Below are positions 31,924-40,807 of a DNA stretch of 64,000 bases, piece after piece. Position numbers and translations under genes: made by a program. The DNA is from UBA6115 sp050952935. GTDB lineage: Bacteria > Bacillota > Clostridia > Christensenellales > Aristaeellaceae. Location of the stretch: contig JBMNLS010000001.1 of assembly GCA_050952935.1 (NCBI GenBank), positions 310,001-374,000 on the forward strand, in the 5' to 3' direction. Positions within the stretch are counted from its first letter, which is position 1. The number at the start of each line of letters is the position of its first letter. The notes below the pieces were generated by a model. The model was not told the origin of the DNA, made no database searches, and saw nothing but the letters and a program-made list of their open reading frames with translations.

Positions 31924-33426
31924 TTGAGCAAATCCCCGGAAATTCTCGTCAAAATGACGGGCATAGAAAAATATTTCCCCGGCGTCCACGCCCTTGACCA
32001 GGTGCAGTTTGAGCTGCGCGCGGGCGAGGTGCATGCCCTGGTGGGGGAAAACGGCGCCGGGAAATCCACCCTGATGAAGGTGCTCACGGGCATCTATCAG
32101 CGGGATGGCGGCACCATTGAGGTGATGGGCAAGCAAGTTGAGATTCCCAGCATCAAGCACGCTCAGGATTTGGGCATTTCCATCGTCCATCAGGAGCTGA
32201 ACCTGCTGAAAGACCTCACCGTGGCCGAGAACATCTACATCGGCCGGGAGGATATGAACGGCTTCCTGCTGGATAAGAAAGCCCAGAACAAGCGTGCCCA
32301 GGATCACCTGGACTCTCTTAACATCAACCTGAAGGCCACCCAGAATGTGGGCAAGATGACGGTGGCCAAGCAGCAGATGGTGGAAATCGCCAAGGCCCTT
32401 TCCTACGACAATACGCGCATCCTGATTCTGGATGAGCCCACAGCGCCCCTAAGCGACATTGAGATTGAGGAACTGTTCACCTTTATCCGGGATATGCAGC
32501 AGCGTGGTGTGGGCATCATCTACATCTCCCACCGCATGGGCGAGCTTAGGCAGATTTCAGACCGTATCACCGTGATGCGCGATGGCCAGTATGTGGACAC
32601 CGTGAACACGGCGGACACCACCATGGACGACATTGTGCGGATGATGGTGGGCCGGGTGATCTTTGAACAGCCCAAAACCCACAGCATGGTGCCTGAAGGG
32701 GCGCCTGTGGTGCTGCAGGTGAAAAACCTCTGCTCCCGGGAAGTGAAAGACGTTTCCTTTTCGCTTAGAAAAGGGGAGATCCTGGGCCTGGCCGGCCTGG
32801 TGGGTGCCGGGCGTACGGAGGTGTGCCGGCTCATCTGCGGCGCCGATAAGCGGGATTCGGGTGAGATTTTTGTCAACGGCAAACTCACCCCCATCCAAAC
32901 ACCCGCTGACGCGGTGGAAAGCGGTATCGGGTATTTGTCTGAAGACCGCAAGCGCTTCGGGCTTTGCCTGGGGCTGTCGGTGGCCAACAACATCGCCCTC
33001 ACCCGCCTGGAATCCTTTACCAATGGCATTGCCATTGATGACAGGCAGATCAAGTCCACCGCCCAGGAATATAAGGAGCGGGTGGATATCAGGACGCCCG
33101 CCGTGGAAACCCTGGTGCGCACCCTCTCCGGCGGCAACCAGCAAAAGGTGGTGCTGTCCAAGTGGCTGATCAGGGACTGCGATGTGCTGATCTTTGACGA
33201 GCCCACCCGGGGGATTGATGTGGGCGCCAAAAACGAGATTTATAAACTCATGCATACTTTAATTGATGAGGGCAAGTCCATCATCATGATCTCTTCTGAG
33301 ATGCCGGAATTGCTGCGCATGTCCGACCGCATCATCGTGATGTGCGAGGGCGTCAAAACGGGCGAGCTGGGCATTGAGGAAGCCACCCAGGAAAAAATCA
33401 TGGCGCTGGCAGCGCCTCAGGTATAG
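31924..33426 (+). CDS. sugar ABC importer ATPase (RbsA/MglA type)
   Basis: Cytosolic double-domain ATPase of a CUT2 sugar importer, 500 aa. Domain 1: GENGAGKSTLMKVLTG (Walker A), VGKMTVAKQQMVEIAKAL (degenerate signature), ILILDEPTAPLSD (Walker B). Domain 2: GLAGLVGAGRTEVCRLICG (P-loop remnant), LSGGNQQKVVLSKWL (signature), LIFDEPTRGIDVGAK (Walker B). TTG start at 31924, nine bases after AGGAGG. Followed 13 bases later by the permease gene. Confidence 0.94.
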   Translation: MSKSPEILVKMTGIEKYFPGVHALDQVQFELRAGEVHALVGENGAGKSTLMKVLTGIYQRDGGTIEVMGKQVEIPSIKHAQDLGISIVHQELNLLKDLTVAENIYIGREDMNGFLLDKKAQNKRAQDHLDSLNINLKATQNVGKMTVAKQQMVEIAKALSYDNTRILILDEPTAPLSDIEIEELFTFIRDMQQRGVGIIYISHRMGELRQISDRITVMRDGQYVDTVNTADTTMDDIVRMMVGRVIFEQPKTHSMVPEGAPVVLQVKNLCSREVKDVSFSLRKGEILGLAGLVGAGRTEVCRLICGADKRDSGEIFVNGKLTPIQTPADAVESGIGYLSEDRKRFGLCLGLSVANNIALTRLESFTNGIAIDDRQIKSTAQEYKERVDIRTPAVETLVRTLSGGNQQKVVLSKWLIRDCDVLIFDEPTRGIDVGAKNEIYKLMHTLIDEGKSIIMISSEMPELLRMSDRIIVMCEGVKTGELGIEEATQEKIMALAAPQV

Positions 33427-33439
33427 GAGGATAGGAATT

Positions 33440-34435
33440 ATGTCTGAAAAGAGCCTTCAAGCGACCGGCGCAAAGAAGCTGGATCTGCAAAAATTGCTGG
33501 CCCCCGCGGTGCTGGTGGTTATGTACGTGTTTTTTGCCATCTTCGGCAAGAACTTCTTTTCCACCTATACGCTGAAAACCATTCTGGAATCAGCTTACTA
33601 CACGGGGCTGATGTCCTTTGGCATCACCTTTGTCATCATCACGGGCGGGATTGATCTGTCCATCGGCACCAACCTGATGTGTTCTGCCATCATCGGCGGC
33701 GTAGCTTTCAGCATGTGGGGCTGGCCGCTGTGGCTGGCGCTGTGCCTGGTGCCGCTGACGGGCCTTGTTTTTGGCCTTCTCAACGGCGTTCTGGTGGCCA
33801 AGGCCAAGCTGCCCCCCTTCATCGCCACGCTGGGCATGATGCTGGTCACCCAGGGCTTTGGCTCCATCGTTTCCCGGGTGCAAACCCAGCGCTACCCCAC
33901 CATCGGCACCGCCGATGAATGGTTTAAAACGGTTTTTTACCGCTCCGGCAATTTCCCCACCGGCGCCCTCTACCTGCTGGCGGCCTTCCTCATCGCGGCC
34001 TTTGTGCTGAGCAAAACCAGATTTGGCCGCTATGTGTACGCCATCGGCTCCAACGAGGAAGCCACCCGGCTGTCAGGCGTGCGGGTGGATAAGTACAAGA
34101 TCATGGCCTATGCGGTATGCGGCCTTTTCTGCGGCATGGGCGCGATTCTCTACGCGGGCACCTACACCACCGCCATTCCCGGCACCGGCAACGGCCTTGA
34201 AACCTATGCCATCGCCGCGGTTATCATCGGCGGCACCTCCATGGCCGGCGGCTCCGGCAACATGGTGGGCACGCTGATCGGTATTTTTATCATGGCTGTG
34301 CTAAGGGCCGGCCTTTCATCCTTGGGCCTGCAGGCCCACTGGCAGACCTTCTTCACCGGCGTTGTGGTGATTGGCGCGGTGCTGATGGACAACTTCCGTG
34401 TCCGGGCCGCCCAGAAGGTCAAAACCAACCCGTAA
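33440..34435 (+). CDS. sugar ABC importer permease (RbsC type)
   Basis: BPD_transp_2 family membrane subunit, 331 aa, about nine to ten helices. GITFVIITGGIDLSIGTNL is the family hallmark, with FGRYVYAIGSNEEATRLSGV at the cytosolic coupling loop and VIIGGTSMAGGSGNMVGTLIG near the end. Start is the ATG at 33440, after AGGAGGATAGGAATT. Works with the ATPase and binding protein on either side as one CUT2 importer for ribose, fructose or a similar monosaccharide. Confidence 0.94.
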   Translation: MSEKSLQATGAKKLDLQKLLAPAVLVVMYVFFAIFGKNFFSTYTLKTILESAYYTGLMSFGITFVIITGGIDLSIGTNLMCSAIIGGVAFSMWGWPLWLALCLVPLTGLVFGLLNGVLVAKAKLPPFIATLGMMLVTQGFGSIVSRVQTQRYPTIGTADEWFKTVFYRSGNFPTGALYLLAAFLIAAFVLSKTRFGRYVYAIGSNEEATRLSGVRVDKYKIMAYAVCGLFCGMGAILYAGTYTTAIPGTGNGLETYAIAAVIIGGTSMAGGSGNMVGTLIGIFIMAVLRAGLSSLGLQAHWQTFFTGVVVIGAVLMDNFRVRAAQKVKTNP

Positions 34436-34475
34436 CCCGGCGCGGATGCGCTAAAAATATAAAGGAGGACTTTAC

Positions 34476-35531
34476 ATGAAAAAGTTCCTGGCTCTCATTC
34501 TGGTCCTGGCGCTAACGCTCAGCGTCACCGCCGTCTTTGCCGAAGAAAAGATGTACATTTCCGTCATCTCCAAGGGTGAGCAGCATGCCTTCTGGCAGGC
34601 TGTGCGCAAAGGCTGTGAAGACGCGGCTGCCGAATATGGCGTTGAAATGTTCTATTATGGCCCCCCCTCGGAAGCGGACATCGTGCCCCAGGTGGAAGCC
34701 CTGAAAGCTGAAATGGCCAAAAACCCCAAGGCCCTTGCCCTGGCTGCCCTTTCCACCGATGCCGTGATGACTGAGCTGCAGGAGTGCATCGACAAGAACA
34801 TCCCCGTCATCGGCTTTGACTCTGGCGTTCCCGGCGCTCCCGAAGGCGCCATCAAGGCCACTGCCTCCACCAACAATCAGAACGCCGCCGGCCTGGCCGC
34901 TGAAGAGCTGCTGAAGCTGGAAGCCCTTCAGACCAAGCTGAAGGAAGGCACAGCGGAGAAGCCCACTGTGGTTGCCGTCCTGTCCCAGGACGCCACCTCC
35001 GAATCTGTGACCGGCCGCACCACCGGCTTTGTCAACAAGTTTGTCGAGCTGGCCGCCGCCTATGGCACGGTTGAAGTGCAGGGTCACACCAACTGGGCCG
35101 TTGAGGCTGAGAACCCCACCATCGTGCTGCATGTGGAAGTGGGCGCCTCCCCCAAGATTGACGACATGACCAATGCCGCCAACGCTGTTCTGAACAAGGA
35201 CAACCTGGCTGCGATCTTCTGCTCCAACGAAGGCGCAGTTGCCGGCATGCTGGCTGCCACCGCTGACGGCTCCGAGTTTGCTGAGGGCGGCCGCTTTGGC
35301 GGCGTGCTGGTGGCGGGCTTTGACGCCGGCGCTCCCCAGAAGAACGCCGTGCGCAACGGCTGGTTCGCAGGCTCCATCACCCAGGACCCCTACAGGATTG
35401 GCTATCTGGCGGTTGAGCTGGCTTACAAAGCCGCCAATGGCGAGGAAGTGGCCGATGTGGACACCGGCGCCAAGTGGTACACCAAGGACAACATCGACAA
35501 TCCCGACATCGCTTTGTTGGCGTATGATTGA
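34476..35531 (+). CDS. sugar-binding protein (RbsB type, Peripla_BP_4)
   Basis: Secreted binding protein of the CUT2 importer, 351 aa. Signal peptide MKKFLALILVLALTLSV with cleavage after VFA; no lipobox cysteine follows, which is unusual in a monoderm. The two-lobed fold shows ISVISKGEQHAFWQAVRKG, VIGFDSGVPG, AIFCSNEGAVAGML and VAGFDAGAPQKNAVRNGWFAG, typical of ribose/allose/xylose binding proteins. AAAGGAGGAC precedes the ATG. Last gene of the sugar operon, closed by a strong terminator. Confidence 0.93.
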   Translation: MKKFLALILVLALTLSVTAVFAEEKMYISVISKGEQHAFWQAVRKGCEDAAAEYGVEMFYYGPPSEADIVPQVEALKAEMAKNPKALALAALSTDAVMTELQECIDKNIPVIGFDSGVPGAPEGAIKATASTNNQNAAGLAAEELLKLEALQTKLKEGTAEKPTVVAVLSQDATSESVTGRTTGFVNKFVELAAAYGTVEVQGHTNWAVEAENPTIVLHVEVGASPKIDDMTNAANAVLNKDNLAAIFCSNEGAVAGMLAATADGSEFAEGGRFGGVLVAGFDAGAPQKNAVRNGWFAGSITQDPYRIGYLAVELAYKAANGEEVADVDTGAKWYTKDNIDNPDIALLAYD

Positions 35532-35554
35532 TCGGTTGATTTGACCTGAAACAA

Positions 35555-35591
35555 ACTGTGGGCCGAGCGCAAGCTCGGCCCACAGTCTTTT
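35555..35591 (+). terminator. intrinsic terminator of the sugar importer operon
   Basis: Perfect 14-bp stem 35555-35568 / 35573-35586 with a GCAA tetraloop and a CTTTTA tail. Confidence 0.9.
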
Positions 35592-35608
35592 ATTATGGAT
35601 CGGTATTA

Positions 35609-36559
35609 TTACTGCCTGGCCACCTGGGTCATAAAGGCGGCTTTGAGTGTCTCCTGATCTTCCCCGGGGCGCAGGGCCCTGAGGGCCACGGCCAGCCGCT
35701 CGGTGTCAATGGGTCCGTGGCAGGTGATCAGGGTGAGCAGCTGGTCATCTTCCCCCACATCCACCGGGAAGAACAGGGAGGAGCGCCGGCGCAGGGTGTT
35801 GACATAGGTTTCTTTATCCTGGGCGCTTGGGAAGTTGGGAGCGATGATGCCGATGTAGCGGCTGTCCTTCGGGTCGTTGGAGAAAATGGCGACTGCATAG
35901 GGCACATAGACCTCCTCACTGTACAGGGTGGAAAAGGTCATGAAGGGCAGGTAGCGGGTCATCTCAGGCTCCAGCAGCCGGGCCAGCTTGCCGAACATGG
36001 TGCCGTTTTTCATGTTGTGGCCATGGAGGATGATGTTTTCATCCTGGGGCCAGATGGCGTTGTTTTCATCCATGAAGATGGAGCCGCCGATGTTCTCCCG
36101 CTCCGAAAAATCCCGGTTCAGGTAGTAGATATTGTCCCGCTGCACCACGGGGAAATCGATCTCCGTGATGCCGGAATAGCTAAGCCAGCCCACCACATCC
36201 CGGTTTTTGCGCATCAGGGGCAAAAACCGCTCGCCCATTGCCGGCAATTGCCCTGGCGCCAGGCTGGGGGCGGGGGAAAAGATCACGTTTACCGGGGGCG
36301 GGGTGCCGGTTTGGGCGGCGAGGGCGGTGGGCGTGGATGTTGCCGCGGGGGTCTCCGTGTGATAAAGGGCGCGCAGGGCCGCCTGCTCCTGGCGGGTCTG
36401 CCTGGTTTGGCTGATGTAGTTGATCAACAGAACCACCGCCGCTGCCGCCAGCCCCAGCCCCAATAGAGCCAGCAGCCTCGCATTGCGCTGCTGACGCTTG
36501 CCCCGGCTGCTGGGCCTGCGGGTGGTGAGGCGGTCTTTGGGCGGTCTGGTTCTGCGCAA
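35609..36559 (-). CDS. srtB: class B sortase
   Basis: Membrane-anchored transpeptidase that links proteins to peptidoglycan or pilin, 316 aa. A basic N-terminus and one membrane helix (about 28-47) are followed by a Thr/Pro/Ala-rich linker (68-105) and the catalytic domain: His in ILHGHNMKNG (H181), Cys in TLITCHG (C280) and an Arg shortly after (RLAVALR). The start is TTG at 36559, with AGGA about 10 bases upstream; no Met occurs before the catalytic domain otherwise. No LPxTG or NPxTG substrate gene is adjacent, so its targets lie elsewhere. Confidence 0.9.
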   Translation of the reverse strand: MRRTRPPKDRLTTRRPSSRGKRQQRNARLLALLGLGLAAAAVVLLINYISQTRQTRQEQAALRALYHTETPAATSTPTALAAQTGTPPPVNVIFSPAPSLAPGQLPAMGERFLPLMRKNRDVVGWLSYSGITEIDFPVVQRDNIYYLNRDFSERENIGGSIFMDENNAIWPQDENIILHGHNMKNGTMFGKLARLLEPEMTRYLPFMTFSTLYSEEVYVPYAVAIFSNDPKDSRYIGIIAPNFPSAQDKETYVNTLRRRSSLFFPVDVGEDDQLLTLITCHGPIDTERLAVALRALRPGEDQETLKAAFMTQVARQ

Positions 36560-36589
36560 TGAAGGTTTTCCTGCTTTCGCTTATTTTAG

Positions 36590-36620
36590 GCCGCCCCGCC
36601 GGTGTTGCCGGCAGGGCGGC
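36590..36620. terminator. GC-rich hairpin between typA and srtB
   Basis: 13-bp stem 36590-36602 / 36608-36620 with one mismatch and a 5-base loop. It lies after the typA promoter-distal side is excluded, i.e. between typA (stop at 36668) and the srtB start. AT-rich sequence follows on both sides but no clean T run, so termination is possible, not certain. Confidence 0.4.
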
Positions 36621-36667
36621 TTAAATTTAACAACAGTTTATGAATAGGGATGGGCCTTGTCAACCGT

Positions 36668-38494
<1,827 letters not shown>

Positions 38495-38894
38495 GGGTTG
38501 TTGCTTCCTTTTCCTTGGTTTACGGGCAACCGGGAGCGTGCTGGGGGATGTCATCCCCCAGACCCCCTGACAAGGGACTTCGTCCCTTGACCCGGAATTC
38601 TTTTATTCAAAATCAATGGCTGATTGTTCTTTTCGGGATAAAGAAGCCTCCGGGCAGCTATCCTCTGTCCGGCGGCTCGCCCCGGTTGAGATAGCCGGGG
38701 AAAAGGTGAGGTTGAAGTGTTCGCTGGTTCAAATTGGTTCCTGGCTTTGATGAGATTTTGTGCCGGGGCCATGCCCCTGGCACCGTGGTGCAGTATAGGC
38801 CGGGGAAGAGAGTATGTCAAGATTGGTGGCCCGATTTATCAAATGAAGTGAACCAATAAAAGAATTATGCGAAATACTATGTCAGTTATTTTTC
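38495..38894. other. gene-free stretch with paired hairpins
   Basis: About 400 bases without a convincing gene. It holds the paired hairpin element at 38541-38589, GC-rich sequence to about 38810, then a switch to AT-rich sequence. No promoter, RNA gene or ORF with a ribosome site was recognised apart from the hairpins. Confidence 0.5.
38541..38589. repeat. two back-to-back hairpins, REP-like intergenic element
   Basis: Hairpin 1: arms 38541-38550 and 38552-38561 (CTGGGGGATG / CATCCCCCAG). Hairpin 2: arms 38571-38578 and 38582-38589 (CAAGGGAC / GTCCCTTG) with a TTC loop. They are joined by ACCCCCTGA. The layout resembles dispersed palindromic elements of Clostridia; only one copy is in this window. 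Confidence 0.5.
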
Positions 38895-39284
38895 CTATTG
38901 GGGAACTATTTTCCAGACGATTGAAACTGGAACCGTGTCTTGAAAAGACGCTACCTTGCCTAATCCTCGATATACAAAATTGACATCGGCATTATCATCG
39001 CGGGTAAATATGTGGATGTTATTTGTGCCATTAATGAAGTTTTTAATGGTAGGTTGACCAATATGTGAGGATATTTTACCTTTCCAATGGAGAAACCCAT
39101 TTTCCCAATGGTTTTGATAATTGTGACCAGTGCGACCAGGTTCATTTATATTAGCAAAAATGTAATATTCCCCATTATATGAGGTATAGCCTGTAGCCCA
39201 ATTGCCACCTTGCTGACACAGTGGAACATCAAGAAGTCTATAAATGTCCTTTCTTGAATACAAATTTCCCGTTTTAAACATCAT
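38895..39284 (-). CDS. stand-alone DUF3427-like domain protein
   Basis: Small protein of 129 aa matching the pattern of the DUF3427 module: LYSRKDIYRLLDVP (YTRxDI block), FLHWKGKISS (FHWQSQ block), IHIFTRDD (LFVRE block), NFVYRGLGKV (FxYLG block) and the closing PVSIVWKIV. In known proteins this module is C-terminal to helicase or HNH nuclease domains in DNA-processing and defence systems; here it stands alone. GAAGGAG precedes two adjacent ATG codons (39284 and 39281). It lies in a clearly AT-richer stretch than its neighbours, which suggests horizontal gain or a remnant of a larger gene. The match is by eye. Confidence 0.6.
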   Translation of the reverse strand: MMFKTGNLYSRKDIYRLLDVPLCQQGGNWATGYTSYNGEYYIFANINEPGRTGHNYQNHWENGFLHWKGKISSHIGQPTIKNFINGTNNIHIFTRDDNADVNFVYRGLGKVASFQDTVPVSIVWKIVPQ

Positions 39285-39559
39285 TATGCTCCTTCTCACT
39301 CATTATAGTTTCTAGTATTGTATCATATTGGTGTTAGAATCTGGTAGTAGAGCAGAAGAAACTTAAGAATATAGGACAACAAGCACTCTTGCCTGTTGCA
39401 CTTGATTTTACAATTCAAGTTATGCTGAATCTTGAATCTTTACAATCCCCATTATTTTTTGTGCGAATTTTACCGCTTTATCCCTTTCAGTTTTACATGG
39501 GCGGATTATCTTCAGCTCAGCACTGATGCGGTGCAAAAAATGAAAGAGAGGTTGGTACC
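39285..39559. other. AT-rich intergenic stretch
   Basis: About 275 bases of AT-rich sequence between the divergent DUF3427-like and metallophosphoesterase genes. I see no further gene, RNA or clear promoter. Confidence 0.4.
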
Positions 39560-40633
39560 ATGAAAACAGGCTCGAAATTTGTGACAATTGTATTGACCGC
39601 TTTGCTGCTCATGACGATGACGCTCCCAACGGTTGCCGCTGAAGACAACATCACCCTGAAATTCAATGCCGACGGCAAGTTCAAGATTATGCAGATGTCG
39701 GACTTCCAGGACTATGTCAACGATGAAAAACCCAATGTTCATCCCAAAAGCATTGAGCTGATGGAAAAGGCCATCGCGGCTGAGATGCCCGATGTGGTCG
39801 TGATGACCGGCGACATGCTGGGCGGAGATATGAATGCCGCGCAGCTGCAGGATTATATCGCTCAGATGGTAAAGCCCCTGGAAGATGCCCAGGTGCCGTG
39901 GCTTATTACCTATGGAAACCATGATGAAGACGCAAAGATGGCGTTGGAAGAGGGATGGAACAAGATCAAGCAGCTGGAGCTGTATCGCTCCTTCAAATAC
40001 AACATCAACAAGCCCAGCATGTCCGGTGTGGAAGGCTTTGACCCCAACGGGAAAAACACCCATGCTGTGGGCGACATGTATGAGCTGGTTTATGATCATG
40101 CCGGGACGAAGCCGATTTACAATATCTGGGCGCTGGACTCCAACCGCTATGATGTGAGCGGCGCCAATATCGGCGGGTATGACTGGATTCGGTATGGGCA
40201 GATCGCCTGGTATTACAACACCTCCAAGGAGCTTGAAGAAAAATATGGGAAGCTCAACTCCCTGATGTTCTTCCACATCCCCACGCCTGAATGGCGCGAT
40301 ATGGCGGGCAACGCGATGTTCTTCAAGGCCACCGGCAACCGCTATGAGAACGAGGCGCCGGCAAAGATCAACAGCGGTTTGTTCGCGGCGGCCCTGGAAC
40401 GGGGCGATGTGCGCGGCATGTTTGTGGGCCATGAGCACATCAACGACTATGACGGCAACTTCTATGGTATTATTTTAGGATATGATGGCAATGTGGGCTA
40501 CCAGACCTATGGCATGAGCGGGGAAAACAAGCACATGCTCCGCGGCGTGCGCGTGATGGAATTGGATCAGGCTGACCTGAGCACCTTCACCACCCGGATG
40601 GTTTATGCGACTGATTTGGGTATCGTGCCCTGA
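39560..40633 (+). CDS. secreted calcineurin-like metallophosphoesterase
   Basis: Exported phosphoesterase of 357 aa. Signal peptide 1-27 (cleavage near VAA). Metallophosphoesterase motifs appear in order: MQMSDFQDY (in place of the usual DxH, giving DFQD), VVVMTGDMLGG (GD), ITYGNHDED (GNHD), FFHIPTPEW (H), FVGHEHINDY (GHxH). The Gln in place of His in the first motif is common in the PhoD/YkuE-like subgroup. Substrate may be a phosphodiester or phosphomonoester at the cell surface. AAGAGAGG lies before the ATG. A phosphodiester glycosidase fusion follows, so both may act on the same extracellular polymer. Confidence 0.88.
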   Translation: MKTGSKFVTIVLTALLLMTMTLPTVAAEDNITLKFNADGKFKIMQMSDFQDYVNDEKPNVHPKSIELMEKAIAAEMPDVVVMTGDMLGGDMNAAQLQDYIAQMVKPLEDAQVPWLITYGNHDEDAKMALEEGWNKIKQLELYRSFKYNINKPSMSGVEGFDPNGKNTHAVGDMYELVYDHAGTKPIYNIWALDSNRYDVSGANIGGYDWIRYGQIAWYYNTSKELEEKYGKLNSLMFFHIPTPEWRDMAGNAMFFKATGNRYENEAPAKINSGLFAAALERGDVRGMFVGHEHINDYDGNFYGIILGYDGNVGYQTYGMSGENKHMLRGVRVMELDQADLSTFTTRMVYATDLGIVP

Positions 40634-40655
40634 GTTAACAAGCCTCAAAACACGG

Positions 40656-40695
40656 CGGGCCTGGAAATAGCATCCGGGCCCGTTCTCATTTTTTA
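40656..40695 (+). terminator. intrinsic terminator after metallophosphoesterase gene
   Basis: Ten-bp stem 40656-40665 / 40673-40682 with one G-U pair, then TTCTCATTTTTT. Confidence 0.75.
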
Positions 40696-40730
40696 TGAGC
40701 GAACCCCTCATATAACGAATATGCTGTGCG

Positions 40731-40759
40731 TTGACACGCCCTGCCCCTGTCTATACAAT
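40731..40759 (+). promoter_or_regulatory. promoter of DUF6273-glycosidase gene
   Basis: TTGACA at 40731-40736 and TACAAT at 40754-40759, 17-base spacer. Confidence 0.75.
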
Positions 40760-40807
40760 GGAAAAGCATTCTGCTTTTGAGAGCAAGACGACCTGGAGGT
40801 TTACGAC

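Noticed and set aside
38551..38820. 89-codon minus-strand frame between typA and the DUF3427-like gene
   Set aside because: Runs through the hairpin element, has no ribosome site and an implausible Pro/Arg/Gln-rich translation.
39512..40438. 308-codon frame antisense to the metallophosphoesterase gene
   Set aside because: Sense strand has a signal peptide and all metal-site motifs; the antisense frame has no supporting signal.
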